DNA from: Bombyx mori
Lineage: Eukaryota; Arthropoda; Insecta; Lepidoptera; Bombycidae
Reading direction: 5' to 3'
Length of the DNA: 64,000 bases
Assembly: GCF_030269925.1 (NCBI RefSeq)
Contig: NC_085112.1
Span: forward strand, 10,107,501-10,171,500
Under the pieces are notes generated by a model. The model was not told the DNA's origin. It made no database searches and saw only the letters and a program-made list of their open reading frames with translations. Position numbers and translations under genes: made by a program. Of this stretch, positions 53,556 to 63,102 are shown piece by piece. Position 1 is the first letter of the stretch; every line of letters begins with the position of its first letter.

Positions 53556-54429
53556 AAAAATAAAATAAAATACATAACATATTTATGTTTGCAATTAATG
53601 ATACGTTTTATTTGGTATCAGCATCAACAGTTCGATGTTTTTAATTGAACTTCCATTACTCCATTCACACAGCTGAACAAGTTTTCTTTATTGTGATATT
53701 TTTTCTAAATTTTAAAGTTTAAACGATTCTCGTGTAAATTTGCAAAAATGTCGTTAAACCCAAATATCCTTTCACCTCTTCGATATGAATTATAACACGT
53801 ACCAATGCGGGCTAATAATTATCGATTTTAAAACGCCATAAAAAAAAACCGCAATACCCTTTTGCTGATCTGCGCACAATGATACCGCGAGCCTCCGTCG
53901 AAAATAACTTAACAAAAAGAATTAATTAAAAACATCAGTAGGTACGATTCGTTCGAAAACTCCTAAAGAGATTGTCAGTGCTTTAATTAACATTTGAGAA
54001 TAAAATGAAACCCAAAACAGAATTATCAAACGCAAAAGCGAAATTATTAAAACGAATATATAAATAAATTGTGACTGTAATTATTTTAATTGTGGAAACG
54101 TAATAAGCTGGATGTTTCATCACAATGATAACTAAGGACGCAGCAACGTTCATTAGTGGAACCTTAAGATCGCGTAGGAAATTAATGATGTAATAATGTT
54201 GTGTGATGAAATGTTTTGTTAATTATGAACATAATTTGTCAGCATATTATTTCATTTGTTACCTAACATCTTGTTATTATGGGATTTTTGTATTACTTGA
54301 GCTGTAGATGAACCAGCGAGCTCATGGTATATCTGATGTTAAGGGCACTTTGGTTGATATCTCAAATGGAATGGTATAACAGTTGTCTCATCCTTCAAAG
54401 CGGGAAAAATGAGATGGATAGCGACTGAC
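53556..54429. other. No gene recognised
   Basis: AT-rich. At 54310-54425 a poor match to reversed Bm1 (gagctcatggtatatctgat, ttaaggg, ttgtctcatccttcaaagcg) suggests an old remnant. Confidence 0.4.
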
Positions 54430-54562
54430 TATAACTATACTGAGACCTTAGAACTTATATCTCAAGATGATAGCGCATTTACGTTGTAGATGTCTGTGGG
54501 CTCCAGTAACCACTTAACACCAGGTGGGCTGTGAACTCGTCCAAACATCAAAGCAATAAAAA
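54430..54562 (+). repeat. Bm1 SINE, 3' third
   Basis: taactatactgagaccttag to atcaaagcaataaaaaaaat. Confidence 0.88.
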
Positions 54563-54648
54563 AAATGACATCTATGAGCGACAGTAACCACTCACCATCA
54601 GGTTGGCTCTATGTTCATCTGCCTACAATGGCAATAAAAAAAGTCAAT
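54563..54648 (-). repeat. Repeat family B joined to Bm1 tail
   Basis: atgagcgacagtaaccactc, accatcaggttggctctatg, ttcatctgcctacaatggca and an A-run sit directly after the Bm1 tail, so one repeat probably used the A-rich tail of the other as its target. Confidence 0.75.
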
Positions 54649-54916
54649 GTAAGATCTTTTACAAAGCTGTTTTCCGAGAAAACTTCAATGCAGAGAAACT
54701 TATCCACGGTTACAAAGGAGCTGTAATTAAAAAAGTTTACTCTGCGAAATGTACATATTTGTCATGAAAAGTATTTTCTTTCAGATTTTCAAGTCTAATT
54801 AAATGAAATGTACGTCATCATTCTGTGTGAATTTGCGTAAGACTAATTCTCAAAACTCTAAGGTCAAACAATAAACAAACAAAACAGTTAAACACAAGCA
54901 AACATTTTTTCAACAA

Positions 54917-55312
54917 TTTTTTTTTCTTGCTTACATGTGTGGACGAGGTCACCACAGCCCACCTGGTGTTAAGTGGTTACTGGAGCCCTTAGACATCTAC
55001 AACGAAAATGCGCCACCCACCTTGAGATATAAGTTCTAAGGTCTCAGTATAGTTACAACGGCTGCCCCGCCCTTCAAACCGAAACGCATTACTGCTTCAC
55101 GGTAGAAATAGGCAAGGTGGTGGTATCTACCATTGCGGACTCACAAGAGGTCCTACCACCAGTAATTACGCAAATTATAATTTTGCGGGTTTGATTTTTA
55201 TTACACGATGTTATTACTTCACCGTGGAAGTCAATCGTGAACATTAGTTAAGTACGTATTTCATTGGAATAATTATTGGTACCCGCCGACGTGATTCGAA
55301 CACCGTTGCAAA
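54917..55312 (-). repeat. Bm1 SINE, nearly full length
   Basis: From the T-run and cttgcttacatgtgtggacg, through the body and linker (acgcaaattataattttgcg) to the B-box (reverse of ttcgaatcac near 55285). The outer head with the A box is missing. Confidence 0.92.
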
Positions 55313-57092
55313 ACCAACCGCAAAAACTATGACCGCTCTGCATTATGACGAATCGCATTTACAACTTCGATGGAACTTCGATTACGAATCTCGATAATCC
55401 AATATGCGTGTACATTCTGACGTGAGGCTCAAGCATAAGATATATTAAAAGTTTTATTAATCGAATAAACTTCTATCCGCATTCAAGAGCAAACCAAAAC
55501 ATCTCCAAAAAATACAATTTTATTCACGACACGTAATAGAAAAACATTAAACTAGACAAGATTTGATTGCGAAAAAAAAAAAATTCGAATTATCCTTACC
55601 CAGACCAACCTTTTCTTGTAAGCTCTTAGATGAGAAAGCGTTTTGAGATGCTGCGCCAGCCATGTCTTCAAAAATTTGTAATGATCGTGCATCCAGCCAC
55701 TTCAGGTACTATTATTTCTGCCACTATCCATCCATAGACGTAGAAACCTTATCTTCTTTTCTTCCCACCTTCTTCGATCCCCTAAAGGACTTTTATTTGA
55801 AATGAGCTGTGATGTAAGCCAAATCGGAAAGACGCTCTCATATAAACTCTCCAGCAGAACATTTATTTCGAACAGTATTTCCCGCCTACATCTACCGCCT
55901 TGCAATAACGCATTGTGGTTATAAAGATCAGATATATTTTGTACCTTCAAATTGCAGATGAGAGCGATATGCTATTAGATGATAGGCGATAGGCAACACC
56001 TTGGATGTGTTTTCGGCATTGGCAATAAGAATCACTGATAACGCTCAAAATCAGGTGGATAGCAAAATGGCCAGTCTTCACAAAAAAATACAAGCGTGCA
56101 GTTCACACGTAGTAAAAGTTAAAGCTTCAAAAATATTCTCATTTTATTATAATATTCTCACTCTCTAGCAAGTTAAATCCTGTAAATTTACATGTATTCT
56201 TTATAATGTCGCTTTTCTGTTTCACCTCGTTTCAAGCCAGATCAGTACTAAAGAAGTTTTCACTTCAAAAACTATCTTCCCAAGAATAACGACTGTACAG
56301 ATGTGTATTAAAATCAATTATATGTAGATTAAACTGAACCGCAAATAAAAGACAAATATCATTTCACTATTTGTATTTCCACAGTAATAATGTAACTGTG
56401 AGACAAGTATTTTCTATATTGTGATTTATTGGGTTTTATTCTCGACAATGCTTCTGTTTTCGTTGCTGGCTTATATTTAACAAAATAGACTGTAGGAGTT
56501 TCTGCATAAAAATTCGTAAGATTAACTAGTTTTTGTCTATATATTTATGTAGGATTGGTAAGAACGGAACGTACGAAAAGAGTGTGAAACGGAGCGTTAA
56601 GATGTCAGTGAGAGAAAAAGGAAAGAAAGGGAGAAGAGAATGACAGATAGAAGGACAGAGAATTGGAAGATGGCGAAGACGGTTGAAAATTGAGCAAGAT
56701 GTATTATAAGTGTTAATTATTAATTATTATTATAATAGAAGATTTTGGAACAGTGGAAGTTTTATTTTACGCGCTGCGATCCCTATTCTACATTTATATC
56801 GTAGAGTATATAATTTACTACTCTAAATACGATTTGGGGCTTGTGAAAGTTTTACATCGGATCGCTGACATAAATTACCATAAATATACCCCACTTCGCA
56901 TGCGAATCTGTTAGTTTCGGGTCAAGTCGTGGCTTGTTTTACTATCAATCTATATTCAGATTTCATTTGAATTATGTTTCTATTCTGTTTCCATATTTGT
57001 TCTTGAAAAATAAAACCTGAATTTCAGCCTTTTCGTTATAAATCACGATTTTCACAATTTTACAGATGAACTACGATGTTCATTTATTATAT
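55313..57092. other. No gene recognised; purine-rich tract
   Basis: Nothing coding is supported; the 82-codon reverse frame at 55702-55950 has no domain. A worn family B copy is likely at 55985-56060 (reversed). A purine-rich tract (about 56555-56720, for example gagagaaaaaggaaagaaag) is the only compositional oddity. Confidence 0.35.
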
Positions 57093-57318
57093 TACTAGCG
57101 ACCCGCCCTCGCTTCATTTCGGAAACTGTAATTTATTATTGATTTCTCCACTACTTAATGGATGTTATTATACATATAATAACCCTTCCTCTTCAATCAC
57201 TCTATCTATAAAAAAACCGCATCAAAATCCGTTGCGTAGTTTTAAAGATTTAAGCATATATAGGGACAGACAGATATAGGGACAGAAAAAAGCGGCTTTG
57301 TTTTATACTATGTAGTGA
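57093..57318 (+). repeat. Interspersed repeat family D
   Basis: Begins attactagcgacccgccctc and ends gacagaaaaaagcggctttg then ttttatactatgtagtgata. These end phrases are shared by many moth repeats that look like LINE 3' ends. No coding part remains. Confidence 0.6.
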
Positions 57319-57394
57319 TAATTAAATGCGATACTCTAGCTCAAAACATAGCGAATGTTTCATCATCAGTCCGCCAACGCGTCGTCCCGTCCTC

Positions 57395-57487
57395 CTGGTG
57401 CCAGCGCGCTCGAGTGACGGTAGCGTGCGGCGCAGCTTCAACCCCCTTAGGTCGCCCCGTGACCATCACCGGGAGGAGACTACCTTC
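57395..57487 (-). mobile_element. R1-clade 3' UTR fragment next to Bm1
   Basis: gccagcgcgctcgagtgacg, then taggtcgccccgtgaccatc and accgggaggagac match 45505-45590 (cagcgcgctagagtgctggt ... accggggggagg) over about 90 nt in the same orientation. No poly(A) or duplication is visible. A Bm1 begins directly after it. Confidence 0.75.
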
Positions 57488-57665
57488 TCGTAATACTGGT
57501 CGTAGGTCAACTTTTCAACGCAAATGGGTATGTACTTCCGCCCTGTCTATTTCTGCCGTGAAGCAGAAATGCGTATAAAACAGAGACTGCGAACTCATGT
57601 TTCAAAATGGCTGACAACTTTGCGTGGTTGATGTCAGTGGATCGTAAGCTTATTCCTTCTAAGCA
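57488..57665 (+). repeat. Bm1 SINE, diverged
   Basis: taatactggtcgtaggtcaa, ttctgccgtgaagcagaaat, then a decayed 3' part ending tctaagcatacatatat. Confidence 0.7.
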
Positions 57666-58377
57666 TACATATATACAAATTAATAAATAATAATAAAAGT
57701 ACCCGTGAAGATCAAAAGAAATACTATTACCTCCCCCGCCCCCGCTGTAGGCGGAATATGATATTAACAATTAGCTTCATTACCGCGGAATCTTATTACC
57801 ATAAGAAGGAAATGATTTTGAATATTCCATCTATAAAAACAAGGAAAACATCTGCTAAGCCTGTTATTATTTAATCAAAAGATATAATCTTTATCGGGTA
57901 CGGTAAAAGTGAAATTCGGCTAACGGCCGGTAATGAAGTTCCCCCCCACAAACTTGATAATACACAAACCTTTCCCAACGAATCCAATTAAGCTGATAAA
58001 AGATAAAACACGATCTCCTTTTTAATACGACTTTTAAAGTATTATAATGGCCCAAACACAGGATAATCCTTAAGGAGTGGGCCTCTTTAATCTTCACGTT
58101 GGGATTATGAGTAACTTTTGTAATTTTTCTCCCTAACCGATAGAGTTGTGAAGCTATAAAAAGTATAACGACCGCTTTAGCTAGTTCCACTGAACGATAA
58201 TAGCCCGAGTGATTACGGGTAGTATCACAAAAACAAATTCAAAGGCGCTTGGTTGGCTTTTTCATTTGTTACCTGTAAAAATATGATGCTGATACAGAAT
58301 GACCGTCTTTAAAATGATTTGCTAATTTTTATGTATGGCCTTAAAGCATGAAGTAAGTATGAAGTATTTGTGATAAG
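57666..58377. other. No gene recognised
   Basis: A 99-codon minus frame (57891-58190) has no domain I recognise; the tract is single-copy-looking. Nothing else supported. Confidence 0.35.
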
Positions 58378-58553
58378 TATCACCGTCCTGTCTATTTCCG
58401 CGAGTGAAGCACTCCACCTTTCTAACTTGAAGGACGAAAATTAGACTTCGTGACTCTAAATGAGTGACGTTATGTGATGACATTTTATGGGCTCTTGTAA
58501 TCTTTCAACACAATTTAGGCAGTGAGCCCGTTCACACATCAATGTAGTAAACA
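58378..58553 (+). repeat. Old Bm1 fragment
   Basis: atcaccgtcctgtctatttc, gtgaagcactcc, gacattttatgggctc and cagtgagcccgttcacacat keep Bm1 order with heavy divergence. Confidence 0.7.
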
Positions 58554-59149
58554 TAAATATTTGTCTCTGTACGATTTTAAACCAGTCTCTGGGAACCGAT
58601 TGTGGTTTGCATACGGCTTTTTTTCCGGTAATTTCCTTTTTTAATCTCTGTCCACATCCAAATGTTTAATTAAAGAAAAAGCCTTCATCTTATGATTTCC
58701 TGGCAGATTAAGAACATGATTAAAATCAGTTTTGAGGTAAGTACAAATATCAAAGTAATAAAACACGAAAAATAAAAGGAAACCTTCACAAAGCAGCAAA
58801 TATATTATTATGTTTGTTTGATTTATTAGTAATCATTAATAATGAAGTTTCCAATTCTTAATACACTCTTTACAATTTTGAACATAACATAATTTTATAC
58901 TTATAACCAAAAGCTACGACTAATCTAATTTGCTCTAATAGCCCAAAGTTCCCAAATCTCCCAACGTTCTTAGTTTCCAATTCTCATAGAACCAATTCAC
59001 CATGAATACTATACCTTACTTTCAATTTACACAAACTTAAGACCCATTTCGTAAAGAGCACACGGGCAAGTTGCCGGCTGTTTGAATCATGCCAGCAACA
59101 ACGACCAAGTTTGGGGGATTGCCGCAACTTCTGCACGGATTACACTTAC
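58554..59149. other. No feature recognised
   Basis: AT-rich sequence without support. Confidence 0.4.
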
Positions 59150-59240
59150 AGCTACAAACTCTCCAAACAATGGTCCATTGCTCGAACACCAGATCTACGG
59201 CATTGTCCGCTATTAAGGAAATTTTATTAACATTTTCCCT
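59150..59240 (-). other. Possible internal exon (weak)
   Basis: On the minus strand an acceptor-like ttttccaaataattag precedes 59240 and a consensus donor GTAAGT follows 59150. The 91-nt segment is open and reads KISLIADNAVDLVF, then EQWTIVWRVCS. If the donor is ignored, the same frame continues with a cysteine cluster (CSCKCNPCRSC) to a stop near 59040. I cannot name the protein. Confidence 0.2.
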
Positions 59241-59304
59241 CTAATTATTTGGAAAATTAAATTTAGTGTTTTCCCGATCTGCTATCGTTTCAAAACAAGA
59301 TTGA

Positions 59305-59703
59305 AGGCGTCGTGGCCTAAAGGTGAATTATTCGTGTTAAGTGATACACCGGTGTTCAAATCTCAGGCGGGTACCAATTTTTCTAATGAAATACGTACTC
59401 GACAAATGTTCACGATTGACTTCCACTGTAATAAAAATCAAAAACCCGCAAACTTATAATTTGCTTAATTACTGGTGGTAGGACCTCTTGTGAGTCCACG
59501 CGGGTAGGTTCCACCACCCTGCTTATTTCTGCCGTGAAGCAGTAATGCGTTTCGGTTCGAAGGGTGGGGCAGCCGTTGTAACTATACTTGAGACTTTAGA
59601 ACTTATATCTCAAGGTGGGTGACGCATTAAGTCGTAGATTTCTATGGGCTCCAGTAACACTTAACACCAGGTGGGCCGTGAGCTCGTCCACCAATATAAG
59701 CAA
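59305..59703 (+). repeat. Bm1 SINE, full length
   Basis: Head gcgtcgtggcctaaaggtga (A box), B-box-like ggtgttcaaatct, linker and complete body to ccaatataagcaa. The usual A-rich tail is missing because the next repeat joins directly. Confidence 0.92.
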
Positions 59704-59705
59704 CG

Positions 59706-59783
59706 GCTGCGGGACTCGAACACCGGTGCATCGCTAGATACGAAAGCACTGGACGTCTTATCCTTTAGGCCACGACGACTACC
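59706..59783 (-). repeat. Inverted Bm1 head joined to Bm1 tail
   Basis: ctgcgggactcgaacaccgg to tcctttaggccacgacgact is a Bm1 tRNA-like head in reverse, better preserved than the head at 59305. The SINE therefore has a head at each end, facing inward. Confidence 0.88.
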
Positions 59784-59920
59784 AAACTGCTCTTCCAGTT
59801 AACCCTCGTTGATGAAGTAAAAGATTCAAGAAGAGCGTAGCTGTAATAAAGTTAATACATGGCGATAATTTAAAGAATTATAGTAGATATGAGTAAAAAT
59901 GAACACTAGGTTATAATTAC
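59784..59920. other. AT-rich spacer
   Basis: Host-like AT-rich sequence before an abrupt shift to GC-rich DNA at about 59921. Confidence 0.5.
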
Positions 59921-60513
59921 CTCCCCACCGAACGTAGTTCCGCCTTGTCGTGGCGGTGGGGCTTAAGCGTGCGTCCCTAAAATCGCGTGCAGAGGAATCT
60001 GTGTGGACGCCGCGACCAAGAGAACTGCACCCAGCTCTCCTTGGCCGCTTTTGCGTTCCGCGGGGGCTGCCTTGAGAGAGAGCGAGGGACCCTCTCCCCA
60101 CGCCCTTTGCACCGCCAAAGGGTGTTATTCTGAGGATGAGGGGTTGGCTCTCGGGAGCCTGATGAGCCGGCAGCACTTTTGTGTCTTCCGGCTGCGGGTT
60201 GCCATGTCCCCGGCTTCGGCTACAGGGGAAAGCCTTCCAGATATGGGAGGTACCGGCTCGCCGGCGTGGCCCCGCACCGCGCTGTGGGCGGCGGACAGGC
60301 TTCGGCCACCGCCGGCCAAACCGTAAACCCCAGTCATGGGGAACGGGGGCTCCTGCCTTTACTGGTCGGAGCCACGAGGATGCAAACCTCTTCAAAAATG
60401 CCCCAATCCTAAGCTCGACACCCGGCGATGGGATGTATGGCTGGAGGGTTTCCAGTCCCGAGGGTGTCATTGATCCCAGGGGACCAAACCCCTGGTTAAT
60501 AAAAAAGGAACAC
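59921..60513 (+). promoter_or_regulatory. 5' leader of the R1-clade element with stem-loop
   Basis: At the very start, ccccaccg (59923-59930) pairs with cggtgggg (59954-59961), and ccgcc/ggcgg (59940-59944 with 59952-59956) offers an alternative pairing. LINEs often carry internal promoters, and several R-type elements carry self-cleaving ribozymes here; I cannot confirm either. The in-frame extension of ORF1 upstream to 60181 has less typical composition. Confidence 0.5.
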
Positions 60514-63102
60514 ATGAATATGGCCAATTGTGAAAAGTTAGTACCCCAGGAGGGTACCGCCCGCGAGTCGGGCGGAGAATCCCTCCGTGCTTCCACCCCA
60601 GTGGAAGCACGCTGCCCCACGTATTCTGGGGGGGGCAACAATTGCCAGGATGAAGGAGGCTGTGCGACGGGCAGCGGAATTCCCGTCGAACCGAGGCGTT
60701 CCCCGATCGCCGGCTCGATGCGCTCTGCGCTCGTCAGCGACTCGGGTGCGATCAACCCCACCAGATCATCGGCGGGGAAAAAGAGGAGGCGAAAGAAGAC
60801 CCCATTACAAACTTCCGACGATGGCGGCGCGTCATCCTCCAGCATCGAGGTGCCGGAAAAGACGATGGCTGTCGAGGAGGTGGTTCCGGTGGTTTCGGGG
60901 CCTGCCACGTCGGAGGATATGATGCCTGCTCCCCAGTGGGCACCAGTAAGGAGGAGGGGCGCGGTGTCACCGGCGACGTCGGTGGAGTCTATATCGACGT
61001 CCGCCGCATCCCTGGCTAGCGGGGATGAAACATTCCGCGACCTTGACCTTGCGCTGGTGAATCTGGGCAAGCTGCTGTCGACCGTGGCTGCCAAGGGCGC
61101 CGAGCCAGGCAGCAGCTACCGAAAAAGGCTTCGAGAAGGAGCCGCTATGGTTAAGACGAGGCTGATCCCCACTATGTCTAAGCTGTATAACTTGGTGGCG
61201 AGCCGGGAAGGGGATAAAAAAGGTCTCGTCGCGCAGCTTGACCCCAAGGAGAGTAACATCCCGGGGGACTCTCCGGCCTTACGGGGAGGGAACCCCCTGT
61301 CGCCAATGCCTGCGCTGACACGCTCTGGGCCCCTCGCAGAGGCGATGGACACCGACGTACCCTCGCGGGCCGCGAAGAGTGTGCCGGCACCCATGCCAGT
61401 GCCCACCCCTGTGGCCTCTATTCCTCGAGCACCTACGTCTGCGCTTTCTCGCCCCCCGCGGAGGGTTGAGTTAAGGCCTGCGCTGCCTCCCCGGATATCG
61501 GCCGCCCCTGCATCCGGGCAGAGAGGAGTGCAACGGCCTGCGCCAGCACAAACGGAGGACATCCGTTCGCCACTGGCGAGGATGGTGGACGAGTGGCCGG
61601 CACTGCCGCGGCCCAGATCTACAGAGCCGTCTCTTTCGGCCCCGCGTGCCGTGGGGCCACAGAGTCCACACTACGTGGCTGCTGGTATGCGGGAGGTGAA
61701 CAATTCCCTCCCAAGCAAAGAGGAAATGGTGGCCTGCATTTCGCGGGCGGTGGCAGTAGAGGTCGGAAAGCACTTTGCCAGCCTTGAGGAGATGCTCCGC
61801 TCCTCGGTTGATTCCGGAGTCTGCGTCCTGGCGCCAAAAGCCGCAGCCGCCCCGCGCGACCAATCCACTCGGCCGACCTCTGCCTTTACCCCCTCCGCGA
61901 GGGTGGTACAGCGTGGAGGCCGAAACCAGAACAGTAGGGCTGCGGGTGCTCCGCGATCCCAACCACAGTCTCGTTCCCTTCCTCCTCCTCCGTCAAACAT
62001 GGACGAGGGCTGGACGGAAGTGGTGAAGAAGGGAAATAGAGTAAAGGGACAGACAGCAACTCTGGCAGCTCCCCGAAGGGGTCGAGCGCCGATCAACGCA
62101 ACACAAAATATAGCGCTGGTGGCCATGGCTGCTCCTCGCGAGGGTAGAGCACCGGCCGCCAGCAAAAAGAAAAGAGAAAGGAAGAAGCCGCGCGCAGCGC
62201 GGTCGGCTGCCGTCGTAGTGACGTTGCTGCCGGCCGCCGCCGAAAAGGGCCTCACCTATGATGAGGTGATGGCCCGGGCGCGCGCGGCCGTAAATTTGGA
62301 AGAAATCGGGGCGGAGGAGGGTCTGCGCTTCCGGCATACCGCCAATGGGGCGAAGCTGCTGGAGTGTCCCGGTGCCAATAGTTCTGGCATCGCAGACAAA
62401 CTAGTAACGACGCTCCGCGTGGCACTGCCGGAGGAAGACGTGCGCGTGCACAGGCCGGTGAGGATGGCTGAGATTAGGATCACCGGCCTGGACGATTGCG
62501 CCACCAGGGAGGAGGTGGCAGCCGCGATAGCCGCCCAAGGTGGATGTGCCCCGGAGAGCGTGACCGTGGGTGAACTCCGCTCAGGGTACTCCGGGGCCAG
62601 GTCGGCGTGGGCGCGCTGCCCTGTGGAGGCGGCCACCTTCTTAGCCACTCCTCCGCCGGGAAGATCGACGGGGGATCCGGGGAGACTGCGCGTGGGCTGG
62701 ATAGCGGCCCACGTGCGTCTCCAAGAACCGCGTGCCTGGCGATGCCTTCGGTGCTTTAGTACCAGACACGGCCTCGCCAGGTGCACCAGCTCGGTTGACC
62801 GCAGTGGTCTGTGTTGCCGCTGCGGCCAGCCAGGCCATAAAGCGGCTTCCTGCACGGCCGCCCCGCACTGCGCTCTGTGCGCTGCGGCCGGGCGCAGGGC
62901 AAACCACCGGGCGGGAGGCAAGGCGTGTTTTCCGTCCGGTGATAACACCGAACGAAACCGGCGCCGGAAATCAAAGCGCCGGCAAAAGAGAAGGTTGGCC
63001 AGAGGAGCACTGGCCAACGTTGTAATCCCCGTTGCGGCGCCGGTGCCGGAGAGCGGGGGCAGCGGTGAAGGGGAGGGGGCGATGGATGTGGTCCAACAGT
63101 AA
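60514..63102 (+). CDS. ORF1 (gag-like) protein of R1-clade element
   Basis: I place the start at the ATG at 60514 (reading MNMANCEKL), giving 862 residues. The frame is open upstream to 60181, so 973 residues is the upper limit. Most of the protein is rich in Ala, Pro, Ser and Arg. The C-terminal end has three zinc knuckles: CLRCFSTRHGLARC (about residues 744-757), CCRCGQPGHKAASC (about 767-780) and a longer C-x2-C...H...C one (about 786-805). It would bind element RNA and build the ribonucleoprotein. It is followed by a basic stretch (NRRRKSKRRQKRR). The stop overlaps the ORF2 start by one base. A 422-codon antisense frame across this region is a GC-driven shadow. Confidence 0.93.
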   Translation: MNMANCEKLVPQEGTARESGGESLRASTPVEARCPTYSGGGNNCQDEGGCATGSGIPVEPRRSPIAGSMRSALVSDSGAINPTRSSAGKKRRRKKTPLQTSDDGGASSSSIEVPEKTMAVEEVVPVVSGPATSEDMMPAPQWAPVRRRGAVSPATSVESISTSAASLASGDETFRDLDLALVNLGKLLSTVAAKGAEPGSSYRKRLREGAAMVKTRLIPTMSKLYNLVASREGDKKGLVAQLDPKESNIPGDSPALRGGNPLSPMPALTRSGPLAEAMDTDVPSRAAKSVPAPMPVPTPVASIPRAPTSALSRPPRRVELRPALPPRISAAPASGQRGVQRPAPAQTEDIRSPLARMVDEWPALPRPRSTEPSLSAPRAVGPQSPHYVAAGMREVNNSLPSKEEMVACISRAVAVEVGKHFASLEEMLRSSVDSGVCVLAPKAAAAPRDQSTRPTSAFTPSARVVQRGGRNQNSRAAGAPRSQPQSRSLPPPPSNMDEGWTEVVKKGNRVKGQTATLAAPRRGRAPINATQNIALVAMAAPREGRAPAASKKKRERKKPRAARSAAVVVTLLPAAAEKGLTYDEVMARARAAVNLEEIGAEEGLRFRHTANGAKLLECPGANSSGIADKLVTTLRVALPEEDVRVHRPVRMAEIRITGLDDCATREEVAAAIAAQGGCAPESVTVGELRSGYSGARSAWARCPVEAATFLATPPPGRSTGDPGRLRVGWIAAHVRLQEPRAWRCLRCFSTRHGLARCTSSVDRSGLCCRCGQPGHKAASCTAAPHCALCAAAGRRANHRAGGKACFPSGDNTERNRRRKSKRRQKRRLARGALANVVIPVAAPVPESGGSGEGEGAMDVVQQ

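Noticed and set aside
59826..61094. A 422-codon open frame on the minus strand
   Set aside because: It is antisense to the leader and ORF1 of the R1-clade element. The high GC content makes long antisense frames likely, and it has no recognisable domain.
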